Below are positions 44,889 to 53,820 of a DNA stretch of 64,000 bases, piece after piece. The DNA is from Aliidiomarina celeris. GTDB taxonomy: Bacteria; Pseudomonadota; Gammaproteobacteria; Enterobacterales; Alteromonadaceae. The stretch covers positions 62,001-126,000 of the forward strand of contig NZ_QMIL01000006.1 in NCBI RefSeq assembly GCF_003316875.1. The letters are read 5' to 3'. The translations under genes and the position numbers were made by a program. The notes below the pieces were generated by a model. That model made no database searches. It was given only the letters and a program-made list of their open reading frames with translations, and had not been told where the DNA came from. Each line of letters begins with the position of its first letter. The first letter of the stretch is position 1.

Positions 44889-45787
44889 TTGCGCTCAGGA
44901 AGTGTTACTGCTGCCATTAACGCTTCAAGCAAGGCCTCAAACTCAGCGTGCATGAGCGCGAAATCAGCGTCTAATTGGGCGGCTTGCGAGTCGGTATGCT
45001 GGTCGTCACGCTGGTCGAGAACCAGTTCGCTAAACTTCAATCGTTTTATACCGTAGTCGTCGGATAACACGAATTGCACGCGCTGATCCCAATTTAAACC
45101 GAGTTCAACCACATGCTTACCCTGCTCTAAATGTTGGGTAACCTCGGGTACCGCTAATTCATGGCGCTTAAACCGAACCACCATGCCTTCTTCTTTTGAG
45201 CTACGCAGCTCTGCTTCTTCACCGAGTTCAAATGGAGTTGGCGTTTCGCCTGTTTTTACCCATTGGGTGAGTGTGTGGGAGGCTGGATATTCGGGACCCC
45301 AAGGCTTAACCGGCAGCGAACCTAAGCAGTTGCGCAATTGTGCGTTGAACTCTTCGGCCCGTGTTGCCGACGAGGTGTCAACAATAACGCGTTGATTTTT
45401 AACATCGATAATTCCCCAAGTTACACTGAATCGACTTAACGCACGCGGTAACAGATTGTGCACAATGTCTTCTTTAATAGCAGTTTGCTCTTTGCGTGGC
45501 ATGGGGCGGGCGTGTTCTTGCTCATAGCTTTCTTTACGCGCTTCAAGTTCCGATTTTACCGCACTCGCCGGCATTACCTTTTCTTCTTTGCGCAAACACA
45601 ATAGAACGCCATCGGCGTGCTCTAGGGCGAATATTTCACTGTCACGAACGGGCGTGATCCAGCCAATACTTGCAGGTTCGGTGCGGCTGCAGGCTTTGAA
45701 GCTCTGGGCTTCTAATTGCTCATTGAAATTCTCAGGGAGTGAAAAAGGTTGGGTGAACGCGTAAACACGCAGGTTCTTAAACCACAT
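44885..45787 (-). CDS. rdgC: Recombination-associated protein RdgC
   Basis: RdgC forms a ring around double-stranded DNA and limits RecA loading; it matters for replication restart in recombination-defective strains. 300 residues, near the E. coli length of 303, collinear from MWFKNLRVYAFTQPFSLP through IGWITPV, LLCLRKEEKVMPASAVKSEL and LPRALSRFSVTWG to the C-terminal LSDDYGIKRLKFSELVLDQ. Convergent with the HDOD gene: the two stop codons overlap in the palindrome TTAA, leaving no room for an intergenic terminator. Confidence 0.96.
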   Translation of the reverse strand: MWFKNLRVYAFTQPFSLPENFNEQLEAQSFKACSRTEPASIGWITPVRDSEIFALEHADGVLLCLRKEEKVMPASAVKSELEARKESYEQEHARPMPRKEQTAIKEDIVHNLLPRALSRFSVTWGIIDVKNQRVIVDTSSATRAEEFNAQLRNCLGSLPVKPWGPEYPASHTLTQWVKTGETPTPFELGEEAELRSSKEEGMVVRFKRHELAVPEVTQHLEQGKHVVELGLNWDQRVQFVLSDDYGIKRLKFSELVLDQRDDQHTDSQAAQLDADFALMHAEFEALLEALMAAVTLPERN

Positions 45788-45841
45788 AAGGCAAAAACTC
45801 CGATTTAAAGAGGGCTGGAAAGAACGGGCATTCTAACCTGT

Positions 45842-47605
45842 TCAGTAGCCGCTGTCAGTGGTTTCTGCGGTTGCTTCGAGAACCACAACGGGGAAAGAGA
45901 ATGTGTATGTTAAGCCATTGCCTTCTTTACTCGCAGCGCTAATTTTTCCTTTCAAGGTGTCGTGAACGAGCGTGTAAATAATGTGAGTGCCGAGGCCGCT
46001 CCCGCCGCGATCCGCCTTGGTGGTAAAGAAGGGGTCGAACAAGTGCTCGAGTTGTTCGGCCGACATGCCTAAGCCGTCGTCTTGGTAAATAAAATGGAGC
46101 TCGTTTTGTTCGAGTTGCGCTTGAATCAAAATACGGCCTTGCTCACGGTCTTCAAGCCCGTGAATAACGGTGTTCATGATCATATTGGTAATAATTTGTG
46201 CGAGCGCGCCGGCATGCAGCCTTACTTTTATGGTTTTGGCGCATTGAATATCAAGGGTAATATTTTTACCTTTAAGGTTTGGCTGCAGTGCCTTTACTAC
46301 ATTCTCAATGTAGGCACCGAGTAAAACGTCGCGCATTGCATTTGAACTTTGATCAACCGCCAGCTCTTTGAACCCCGCCATGATTTCACGCGCGCGATGC
46401 AAGTTATTGTCGAGTAGCTGCACACTCTCCCGAGCGTCTTCAATAAAGCGTTTCATTTGCGACTGGGTAAGGCTTTTGTCTTCTAAAGAAATGGCGAGGG
46501 CTTCAACCCGATCGGCCAAAAATGAGGTGGCCGTTACACCAATACCGATGGGTGTGTTTACGTCGTGCGCAATGCCTGCCACTAAACCGCCGAGAGAGGC
46601 GAGCTTTTCGGTTTGAACCAACTGTGTTTGCGCTTTTTTTATGGTGTCGAGTGAGTCTTGCAAGCGTTCGTTAGTGCGCTTTAACGTGGCCTCGGTAAGC
46701 TTGCGTTGCTGTATCTCTCGTTCCAATTCAAATTGGCGCTTTTCGAGCTCCATTCGACGCTCTTCAATGTCGAGCATTAACTTGCTCATACCCGAGGTTT
46801 TGCGTGCTACTTCTTGCTCGAGCAGGTCGTTTTGCTCGTCGAGCCGTCGATTTGCTAGTACCAGTTTTTCTTGAGTGCTCGATAACTCATACTGATGCAT
46901 TTCAATGCGCTCGAGCAAGTCATTATAGGCGCGCTCTAAAAGTTTAAATTCGCTACCCGACGCTGCATTTAAATTCAACTTGGACGCAGCAGGTGCGTCG
47001 GGCTGAAAGTCGCGAAGCTGTGCGGTGAGTTCTTGCAGCGGCCGAGACAGCATGCGGTGAAAGGCGAGGGTGAATAATAACAATAAGAAAGTAGTTTTAA
47101 TAATGGCGTTGCCCATCAAGAAAAGAAGGCTCACTTTGAGCCGTGATATTGTAACGTCGCGGTTGGAGAATAAAGTTACGTCGCCCACCACGGTATTTTG
47201 GCCCGCGAATTCGAATGCTAGTGGGCTATAATAACCAAACACGCCGCTTTGTTCAGTCAACGACAGTGGCATGTCGGGTGTGGCGGGAAGCGCCGAGGCA
47301 GGTAAGGTTATGCCAAGCTCGGTAATAACGCGGCCGCGGTCGTCGCGAATAATAAGACCACTAACGCTGGGCATGCTCACTAAGCCCTCAGCTAAGGCAT
47401 TAATTTGCTGTGAGTTAAATTCCCACAACGAGCGCGTTAGACTGGCGGAGAAGGTATTGTGCTGATTCTGTAGCTCAGTAGCGAGCGCGCGCTTGGTGTT
47501 ATTGTATTCCCCGAGTACATGGGCGCACGTTACTACAAAGGTAATAACAAAATAGACCGACAACACACGGCGTAATAATGTTTGCGAAATACTTTTCTGC
47601 TGCAC
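45842..47605 (-). CDS. Orphan membrane sensor histidine kinase
   Basis: A 587-residue kinase: helix 1 at about residues 12-32, a periplasmic sensor region (about 33-155), helix 2 at about 160-182, a HAMP-like segment, a long coiled coil (about 220-320) and a C-terminal kinase core. The phospho-acceptor box is GLVAGIAHDVNTPIGIGV (HDVNTP type rather than the common HELRTP). The N box (NMIMNTVIHGL), G1 (DDGLGM), F (FDPFFTTKADRGGSGLG) and G2 follow. No response-regulator gene is adjacent, so its partner and signal are unknown. RdgC lies 55 bp downstream on the same strand. Confidence 0.9.
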   Translation of the reverse strand: MQQKSISQTLLRRVLSVYFVITFVVTCAHVLGEYNNTKRALATELQNQHNTFSASLTRSLWEFNSQQINALAEGLVSMPSVSGLIIRDDRGRVITELGITLPASALPATPDMPLSLTEQSGVFGYYSPLAFEFAGQNTVVGDVTLFSNRDVTISRLKVSLLFLMGNAIIKTTFLLLLFTLAFHRMLSRPLQELTAQLRDFQPDAPAASKLNLNAASGSEFKLLERAYNDLLERIEMHQYELSSTQEKLVLANRRLDEQNDLLEQEVARKTSGMSKLMLDIEERRMELEKRQFELEREIQQRKLTEATLKRTNERLQDSLDTIKKAQTQLVQTEKLASLGGLVAGIAHDVNTPIGIGVTATSFLADRVEALAISLEDKSLTQSQMKRFIEDARESVQLLDNNLHRAREIMAGFKELAVDQSSNAMRDVLLGAYIENVVKALQPNLKGKNITLDIQCAKTIKVRLHAGALAQIITNMIMNTVIHGLEDREQGRILIQAQLEQNELHFIYQDDGLGMSAEQLEHLFDPFFTTKADRGGSGLGTHIIYTLVHDTLKGKISAASKEGNGLTYTFSFPVVVLEATAETTDSGY

Positions 47606-47768
47606 GAGCGAGGCCTTTGTTGTCTCTTTAGCTTAACAATCCGTGAATATAGTTGCGCTCGGGTAGACTTATGTCAATGTCTACTCAAATGGAATTAAGC
47701 TCAAAGTACCTAAGCTTGAGCAGAAGCGCAAGAATTTAGCACTGATGGTTTTCTCAACAAATAAATCT

Positions 47769-47800
47769 GTGTCATAATTTGTTCACTGAAATGACATATT
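47769..47800 (+). promoter_or_regulatory. Candidate Pho box and -10 ahead of the porin gene
   Basis: GTGTCATAATTTGTTCAC (47769-47786) has a full first PhoB half-site (TGTCAT) and a partial second (TTCA). A CATATT -10-like hexamer follows at 47795-47800. The second half-site is weak, so this is the least certain of the five Pho boxes. Confidence 0.5.
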
Positions 47801-47814
47801 GCTAGGAACAGTTC

Positions 47815-48840
47815 ATGAACCGTACTTTACCGCGTTTTCTCGTACTCAGTTCTTTGGGCGTATTTGCCACCAGCGTAAGTGCAAATACCGTATTTGACAC
47901 CATAGACTTAGACTTTAGTGGCCAACTTCGAGTGTCCACGGATTACTTATACGACGGCAACGACGGTGGTTTGAACGCGTCGAGTAATGCGAGCCGGTTA
48001 GGGCTCAACGTTTCTCATGCCATCAATGAAAACTTAACGGTAATTGGCAAGGTAGAGAAGCAAATTGACTTGTCTGAGGGCAGTGGCTCATTTGGCTCGC
48101 GTGACACGTTTTTAGGCTTGCGTGGTAACTTCGGTACCCTCCGGGTCGGTTATATGACGTCACCGACCATGGCCATGTTGTCGGCGGTGGAAGAGTTTCG
48201 CGACCGAGTGGGCGATGGCCGTAATATGTTACGCCGAGGTGCGATGAACCTCGATCGCCGTTACCGCAACGCAGTGCATTATCAAACACCAAATTTGAAC
48301 GGTTTGGTGTGGGCTGTGCATTATGGCACCAACGAAGCCGGCGGCGCTACGGTTGATAACGAGCAAGATATGCTAGGTACGTCGTTAACCTATAAAACCG
48401 GAGAATGGACATTCGCAGCGGGCTATCAACAGGATAACCGCAACCTTGGTGAAACTATTAAAGGAACGCGTTTTAGTGCCATTCGACAAGGCGACGGTTG
48501 GCGTGTTGCCGGCATAGTGCAGAGAGTCGATGGGTTAGCCGAAGGGGACATGAATGGCTGGTTACTTACTGGGCGCTATCAATACTCTGAAAAGGTGTGG
48601 TTACGTGCACAAGTGGGGGCGCGTAGTTATGATCAGCAAGATAACGAGTCTCAGCTTATTACCGTAGGCTTTGACCGCAACTTTACCTCGCAATTTACTT
48701 GGTACGGCATGTTCACTATGACACAAAACGACGACGCAGCTGTGGCGTCAGTTACTGAGGGTGGTTACGGTAAAAACCTTGTGGTTGTGCCAGGTGAAGA
48801 CCCATTTGCGGTTTCAAGTGGTTTTATCTTTAAGTTTTAA
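47815..48840 (+). CDS. Gram-negative porin, probably phosphate-starvation inducible
   Basis: A 341-residue outer-membrane porin of the OmpC/OmpF/PhoE superfamily type. Residues 1-23 are a signal peptide ending SVSAN. The mature part alternates short amphipathic strands (DLDFSGQLRVSTDYLYD, ENLTVIGKVEKQI, DTFLGLRGNFGTLRVGYM), with the conserved FGTLRVGYMTSP-type segment ahead of the constriction loop, and ends SSGFIFKF with the terminal Phe used for BAM assembly. It lies 106 bp upstream of phoB on the same strand, and a Pho-box-like site precedes it, so a PhoE-like role in anion or phosphate uptake is likely by context. Confidence 0.85.
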   Translation: MNRTLPRFLVLSSLGVFATSVSANTVFDTIDLDFSGQLRVSTDYLYDGNDGGLNASSNASRLGLNVSHAINENLTVIGKVEKQIDLSEGSGSFGSRDTFLGLRGNFGTLRVGYMTSPTMAMLSAVEEFRDRVGDGRNMLRRGAMNLDRRYRNAVHYQTPNLNGLVWAVHYGTNEAGGATVDNEQDMLGTSLTYKTGEWTFAAGYQQDNRNLGETIKGTRFSAIRQGDGWRVAGIVQRVDGLAEGDMNGWLLTGRYQYSEKVWLRAQVGARSYDQQDNESQLITVGFDRNFTSQFTWYGMFTMTQNDDAAVASVTEGGYGKNLVVVPGEDPFAVSSGFIFKF

Positions 48841-48860
48841 GCCAAAGCAATTGCTTAAAA

Positions 48861-48898
48861 TGTGACACTTTTTTGCATAAAGTCATAAAAGTGTCACA
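48861..48898. repeat. Perfect 12-bp inverted repeat between porin and phoB
   Basis: TGTGACACTTTT (48861-48872) and AAAAGTGTCACA (48887-48898) are exact reverse complements with a 14-bp centre. The right arm coincides with the second half-site of the phoB Pho box. It could be the porin's 3' hairpin, a symmetric PhoB site, or both. Confidence 0.8.
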
Positions 48899-48913
48899 CA
48901 ATGTTCCCATACT
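48880..48913 (+). promoter_or_regulatory. Pho box and -10 of the phoB promoter
   Basis: AAGTCATAAAAGTGTCAC (48880-48897) matches the PhoB site CTGTCATAAA(A/T)CTGTCA(C/T) in both half-sites with 11-bp spacing. CATACT (48908-48913) follows after 10 bp, the normal geometry of a PhoB-activated promoter. It implies autoactivation of phoBR. Confidence 0.82.
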
Positions 48914-48946
48914 GTCATCATGTTAAACAGCAATGGGAAAACTCAC

Positions 48947-49633
48947 ATGCCAAGCCGCATACTCATCATTGAAGATGAAGCCCCGATTCGTGAAATGCTT
49001 GCTTTCGTAATGGAGCAGCACGGCTATCAACCTGTTGAGGCCAGTGACTTTAACCAAGGTCTTGAGAAACTGGTTGAGCCCTATCCTGACATGATTCTAC
49101 TCGACTGGATGTTGCCCGGTGGCAGCGGTGTGCAGTTAGCCCGCAAAGTAAAAACAACCGATCACCTTAAACATATTCCCATTATTATGTTAACCGCTCG
49201 CGGTGAAGAGGAAGACAAAATCAAAGGCTTAGAAGTGGGTGCCGACGATTACATGACTAAACCTTTTTCGCCTAAAGAACTGATTGCGCGCATGCGTGCT
49301 GTGTTTCGTCGCGTGTCGCCTACGGCGCTCGACGAGCCGTTGGTGGTGGAAGGCTTACGCCTTGATCCGGTGTCGCACCGGGTATCGGCAAACGAAGAGC
49401 CTCTCGACATGGGGCCTACTGAGTTTCGTTTACTGCATTTCTTTATGACGCATCCAGAACGGGTTTATAGCCGCGAGCAGCTGCTCGATCATGTTTGGGG
49501 CACCAATGTTTACGTTGAAGATCGAACTGTAGACGTGCATATTCGTCGTTTACGCAAAGCTCTTGAACGGTATAATCATGATCGCTTTGTACAAACGGTT
49601 CGAGGTGTGGGTTATCGGTTCTCTGCCCGTTAA
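48947..49633 (+). CDS. phoB: Phosphate regulon response regulator PhoB
   Basis: OmpR-family regulator that, phosphorylated by PhoR, binds Pho boxes and recruits sigma-70 RNA polymerase. 228 residues against 229 in E. coli. The ATG at 48947 gives [18 protein letters not shown], matching the E. coli start; the upstream in-frame ATG lies at the expected transcription start. Receiver with acidic pocket E9/D10, phospho-acceptor Asp53 ([13 protein letters not shown]), conserved Thr in MLTAR and Lys in TKPFSP. The C-terminal winged helix includes LGPTEFRLL-type [13 protein letters not shown] and [12 protein letters not shown]. Forms an operon with phoR. Confidence 0.97.
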   Translation: MPSRILIIEDEAPIREMLAFVMEQHGYQPVEASDFNQGLEKLVEPYPDMILLDWMLPGGSGVQLARKVKTTDHLKHIPIIMLTARGEEEDKIKGLEVGADDYMTKPFSPKELIARMRAVFRRVSPTALDEPLVVEGLRLDPVSHRVSANEEPLDMGPTEFRLLHFFMTHPERVYSREQLLDHVWGTNVYVEDRTVDVHIRRLRKALERYNHDRFVQTVRGVGYRFSAR

Positions 49634-49678
49634 CTCGCTCGCTTTAACAACCGCTGATTAGAAGGAAACGCAATCCGT

Positions 49679-50983
49679 ATGGAGCGTCACTTCACATTCT
49701 TTAAAGTGTTACAGCGCCTTTTTCTGGCGCTTTTACCCGTAGCATTTGTGGGCTGGCTGCTTGGCGTACCCTTTCAAGCGGTATCTGCTTTTCTCCTTGT
49801 TTATGCACTATGGAATGCTTTTTACCAGCAGCGATTAAACCGTTGGCTTTGGTTAAGCCGCACCATGCACCCACCGAAAGCCCCCGGCGCGTGGTCTGAT
49901 ATTTATGACGGTATCTACCGAACCTTGCGTCGCTCTCAGTTTCGTCGGCGTAACCTTGCCATGATTCTGCACCGCTTTCGTGAGGCAGCGGAAGCCATAC
50001 CCGACGCCGGCATGGTGTTGGAGGCGAACGGCAACTTGGTTTGGAGCAACAAGCTAGCGCAGCATTATTTCGGGTTAAAGTGGCCGACCGACAAGGGCAT
50101 TCGCATTACCAGCTTTATTCGCCATCCGCGCTTTGTTAAATATTTCCGAAAAGGTGATTTTAAAGACCCGATTACACTCTCGTCGCCGGTGGGCGATGGT
50201 CGTGAAATTGAAATTCGCATTATGCCGTATGCGCGCGAGCAGTGGTTGGTCATGGCTCGCGACGTAACGCGCTTGAATCAACTTGAGCGCGTTCGCAAAG
50301 ATTTTGTTGCTAATGTGTCGCACGAGTTAAAAACGCCATTAACAGTAATGCAAGGCTACCTAGAGTTAATGGAAGAGCCCACCGATTTACCCCCAAAGCA
50401 ACTCAGAAAAGCGGTGCACGACATTTCGGTTCAAACCCGCCGTATGCAGCTTATGGTCGAGCAGTTGCTGGCACTTTCGCGAATGGAAGCAAAAGGCATT
50501 GAAAGCTCAGAGCTTGTTGATGTTGGCCGCCTTATTCATCGTTATGTAGCGGAGTTGCGCCACCGTGCGGAAAGCAAACAGCAATCACTCACGGTGAATG
50601 TAGTGGCCAATAGCAGTGTTCTTGGCAATGAAGAAAAGCTGGCTGCTGCTATTCAAAACTTAATTACCAATGCCATGAAATATACCCAAGTGGGTGGCCA
50701 CATTGAGGTGAGTTGGCAACCGGTTACCGGCGGGATCGAGTTTGCTGTACAAGACAACGGCCCAGGAATTGCGGCCGAGCATCTTCCACGGTTAACAGAA
50801 CGTTTTTACCGCGTGACCGGCGATCGCAATAGTGCAACCGGCGGCACAGGGCTGGGATTGTCTATTGTAAAACATGCTTTGGAGCAGCACCGAGCGCAGC
50901 TGCTAATTAGCAGCACGCTAGGCAAAGGCAGCCGCTTTTCGTTTGTTATTCCTCATACGCTCATTCCGAATACTCCTTCTTAA
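49679..50983 (+). CDS. phoR: Phosphate regulon sensor histidine kinase PhoR
   Basis: Membrane kinase/phosphatase for PhoB; it senses phosphate status through PstSCAB and PhoU rather than by a periplasmic domain. 434 residues, close to E. coli (431). N-terminal hydrophobic hairpin (about residues 10-50), a cytoplasmic charged linker, a PAS domain (about 100-205, EAIPDAGMVLEANGNLVWSN), the HisKA box with His215 in NVSHELKTPLTVMQGYLE, and HATPase boxes NLITNAMKYT, DNGPGI and GGTGLGLSIVKHAL. AAGGA precedes the ATG at 49679, 45 bp after phoB. Confidence 0.96.
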   Translation: MERHFTFFKVLQRLFLALLPVAFVGWLLGVPFQAVSAFLLVYALWNAFYQQRLNRWLWLSRTMHPPKAPGAWSDIYDGIYRTLRRSQFRRRNLAMILHRFREAAEAIPDAGMVLEANGNLVWSNKLAQHYFGLKWPTDKGIRITSFIRHPRFVKYFRKGDFKDPITLSSPVGDGREIEIRIMPYAREQWLVMARDVTRLNQLERVRKDFVANVSHELKTPLTVMQGYLELMEEPTDLPPKQLRKAVHDISVQTRRMQLMVEQLLALSRMEAKGIESSELVDVGRLIHRYVAELRHRAESKQQSLTVNVVANSSVLGNEEKLAAAIQNLITNAMKYTQVGGHIEVSWQPVTGGIEFAVQDNGPGIAAEHLPRLTERFYRVTGDRNSATGGTGLGLSIVKHALEQHRAQLLISSTLGKGSRFSFVIPHTLIPNTPS

Positions 50984-50998
50984 CTGTTACGGCAACAG

Positions 50999-51053
50999 CT
51001 GTCACAAAACCTTAACCAGCGCGCCACGTTAGTGTCATGCAACTACGGATAAT
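50999..51053 (+). promoter_or_regulatory. Two tandem Pho boxes (four phased half-sites) and -10
   Basis: Half-sites CTGTCAC (50999), CCTTAAC (51010), GCGCCAC (51021) and GTGTCAT (51032) recur at exactly 11-bp steps, the outer two strong and the inner two degenerate. GATAAT (51048-51053) follows after 9 bp. This puts the lipoprotein gene, and probably the receptor gene after it, under PhoB. Confidence 0.75.
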
Positions 51054-51098
51054 AGGGGCGGTTACTTAATCTTCTTCCGATATTGGAGAACAACCCCT

Positions 51099-53807
51099 AT
51101 GTTTGCTCGTACCTTTTTCAAACTAAGTGCTGTAAGCCTAGCCTTAATGCTGTCGGCCTGCGGTGGCGATATTGTAATTAATACTGGTAGTACCCAAGAT
51201 CAGAATCCACCTACTGGCGGTAATAACGGCGGCAATAACGGTGGTAATAATGGTGGCGATAACGGTGGCGACACTAGCTCATGCCCGAGCTGGGCAGCTG
51301 AAGGCGCTGCCATTAGCGGTTACAGCATGCCGGTTTGTGAAATAACAGGAACCTTTACGGCAGACCGCACCTTAACCAATGATGTGCTCTGGGCGCTCGA
51401 CGGTCGCGTTGCTGTAGGTAACGACAAAGCAGACAACGCGGTATTGACCATTGAGCCGGGTACCACCTTGTTTGGTAAAAGCGGCGCCGACTTCTTAGTG
51501 GTTCGCCGTGGTTCACAATTAATTGCCGACGGAGAAGTAGATGCTCCTATTGTAATGACCTCGCTGCAGAACTTATTGGGCACGGCTACTGCAACAGACT
51601 CAGGTCAATGGGGTGGACTGGTTTTACTCGGTCAAGCACCGAGCAACCGCTGTGCTGACTTAGAATATTGTGCAGTAGAAGCCGAAGGCGACGCCGGACC
51701 GTACGGCGGAAACATTGAAGACGACAACAGTGGTGTGTTGCGCTACCTCCAGGTGCGTTATGCGGGCTACGAAGTACTACCTGACAACGAGCTAAACGGT
51801 ATTACTTTTGGTGGTGTGGGCTCTGGCACTACGGTTGAATACATTCAAGTGCACAACAACCTCGACGACGGTATTGAGTTCTTCGGCGGTACGGTAGATG
51901 CCAAATATGTAGTGCTTACGGGCAACCAAGACGATTCGCTGGATTGGGACGCTGGCTGGAACGGCCGCTTGCAGCACGTTTTAGTGAAGCACAATCCATT
52001 TAACGCCAAAGCGAACCGCGGTATTGAAGCCGACAACAGTTCAGCCGACTTTAACGCCACGCCGCGCAGCCGCCCAATTATTGCCAATATGACGATTGTG
52101 GGTAACGAATGGGACGGTGACGACGATGCTGAAGGTATTTTGTTGCGTCGCGGTACCAGCGCCGAGCTGTATAACTTTATTATTACCGGCGAGCCGGGTA
52201 TGGGTGAGTGCTTTGAGCTTAACGACGATGCAACGGTAGCGAATGCACAGTCGGGCGATCTAGTATTCTCTCACTCAATTATTCATTGTTCTGAACCTTT
52301 TAAAGACAGTGTTGATGGCAGTGGCAACGTGACGCTCGACGCCGAAGCGTGGTTTATGGCGCAAGACGGAAACAGCCTTGTAGACCCGCTTCTGGGTGAC
52401 TACTTCCCGTCTGCGGTGTCGCCTGCTTTAGGTGCCGGCTTGAATGTAGCCAATGACGTTGACGGCTGGTTCGACGAAGTGAACTACATCGGTGCATTCG
52501 ACGGTGTGACCGACTGGACTTTAGGCTGGACTTACGGTTTGCACAACGACGTAGACGCCATGTCCTGCCCCGCCGGCACTACGCAAATTCAGAGCATATC
52601 AGACCGCCTGAACTGTGAATTACAAGGCACTTACACCGAAGACTTGCACTTACCGGTTGGCGCAGACTATGTGCTCGACGGTTTGGTTCGTATTGGCAAC
52701 GATAACGCCGATTCATCAACGCTCTATATTCAACCTGGCGTGCGTATTTTCGGACAGGGTGGCGCAGACTTCTTAGTGATTGCTCGAGGTTCAAAAATTA
52801 TTGCCGAAGGTCGCCCAAATGCGCCTATCGTAATGACCTCCCTGCAAGACATTATTGGCGCGAACACGAGTTCAGGCCAATGGGGTGGATTGGTGTTGTT
52901 GGGCAATGGCATTAGCAACAAATGTAACCAAGCCGCACCAGAAACCTGTGCAATTGAAGCAGAAGGCGACGCGGGTCCATACGGCGGCGGCATTGCCGAT
53001 GACGACTCCGGCAAGCTGAAGTTTTTCCGTGTGCAACATGCGGGATACGAAGTATTGCCAGACAACGAATTGAACGGCATTACGTTTGCCGGAATTGGTT
53101 CAAAAACACGTTTGTCGTTCATTCAAGTGCACCAGAATCTAGACGACGGCATTGAGTTCTTCGGTGGCTCAGCCAGCGTGAAATATGTGGTAACAACGGC
53201 GATTGGCGACGACTCACTCGACTGGGCTGACGGTTGGAACGGTAACGTGCAGTTTATGTTGGTGAAACAAGACGGCGAAGCGAACCGTGGTATTGAAGCT
53301 GATAACCAGTCTGGCAACTTCACTGCAACGCCAATTTCTAACCCTGTAGTGGCTAACATGACCATTATCGGGAACGACTACACCTCGGAAGACAAAGACT
53401 CTGAAGGTGTGTTACTACGCGCCGGAACGACAGGTAAGTTACATAACTTGGTTATTGCTGGCCCAGAAGGCATGGGTGAATGCTTAGAGTTCAACTCAGA
53501 CGAGTCGATGGCGTTAGCTGCTAATTTCACCACGGAAATGACGCACTCGGTGATTGCTTGCCCGGAGCCTTTCAAAGGCGATGTAAGGCCAACTCAAACC
53601 GCCGAAGCATGGTTCCTTGCACAAGAAGGTAACCAAGTGGTTGCGGCGATGGCCGACGCAGTAAATGGCATTTTCACCACCATTAACGCTACGCCAAAAG
53701 ACATGAGCGAAGTGAACAGCTTCTTCATTGCTGTACCTTTCGTGGGTGCTGTGCACGAGAACTACGATTGGACCCAAGGTTGGACTATTGGTCTTGAATC
53801 AAACTAA
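51099..53807 (+). CDS. Large duplicated lipoprotein, predicted beta-helix, Pho-regulated
   Basis: A 902-residue lipoprotein of no family I can name. The lipobox LMLSAC puts lipidated Cys21 at the mature N-terminus, followed by a Gly/Asn spacer made of GGNN/GGDN units (about residues 40-58). The rest is two copies of one domain, about 62-487 and 489-902. Shared blocks include GADFLVV.RGS, DAPIVMTSLQ, SGQWGGLVLLG, AEGDAGPYGG, EVLPDNELNGITF, NLDDGIEFFGG, DDSLDW.DGWNG and ANRGIEADN. Repeated short strands with Asn/Asp/Gly turns suggest a right-handed beta-helix. The ATG at 51099 has GGAGAA upstream. It stands 13 bp before a TonB receptor gene and behind Pho boxes, so a surface binding or processing role for a phosphorus compound is inferred. 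Confidence 0.85.
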   Translation: MFARTFFKLSAVSLALMLSACGGDIVINTGSTQDQNPPTGGNNGGNNGGNNGGDNGGDTSSCPSWAAEGAAISGYSMPVCEITGTFTADRTLTNDVLWALDGRVAVGNDKADNAVLTIEPGTTLFGKSGADFLVVRRGSQLIADGEVDAPIVMTSLQNLLGTATATDSGQWGGLVLLGQAPSNRCADLEYCAVEAEGDAGPYGGNIEDDNSGVLRYLQVRYAGYEVLPDNELNGITFGGVGSGTTVEYIQVHNNLDDGIEFFGGTVDAKYVVLTGNQDDSLDWDAGWNGRLQHVLVKHNPFNAKANRGIEADNSSADFNATPRSRPIIANMTIVGNEWDGDDDAEGILLRRGTSAELYNFIITGEPGMGECFELNDDATVANAQSGDLVFSHSIIHCSEPFKDSVDGSGNVTLDAEAWFMAQDGNSLVDPLLGDYFPSAVSPALGAGLNVANDVDGWFDEVNYIGAFDGVTDWTLGWTYGLHNDVDAMSCPAGTTQIQSISDRLNCELQGTYTEDLHLPVGADYVLDGLVRIGNDNADSSTLYIQPGVRIFGQGGADFLVIARGSKIIAEGRPNAPIVMTSLQDIIGANTSSGQWGGLVLLGNGISNKCNQAAPETCAIEAEGDAGPYGGGIADDDSGKLKFFRVQHAGYEVLPDNELNGITFAGIGSKTRLSFIQVHQNLDDGIEFFGGSASVKYVVTTAIGDDSLDWADGWNGNVQFMLVKQDGEANRGIEADNQSGNFTATPISNPVVANMTIIGNDYTSEDKDSEGVLLRAGTTGKLHNLVIAGPEGMGECLEFNSDESMALAANFTTEMTHSVIACPEPFKGDVRPTQTAEAWFLAQEGNQVVAAMADAVNGIFTTINATPKDMSEVNSFFIAVPFVGAVHENYDWTQGWTIGLESN

Positions 53808-53820
53808 GGGCGACAACGTT

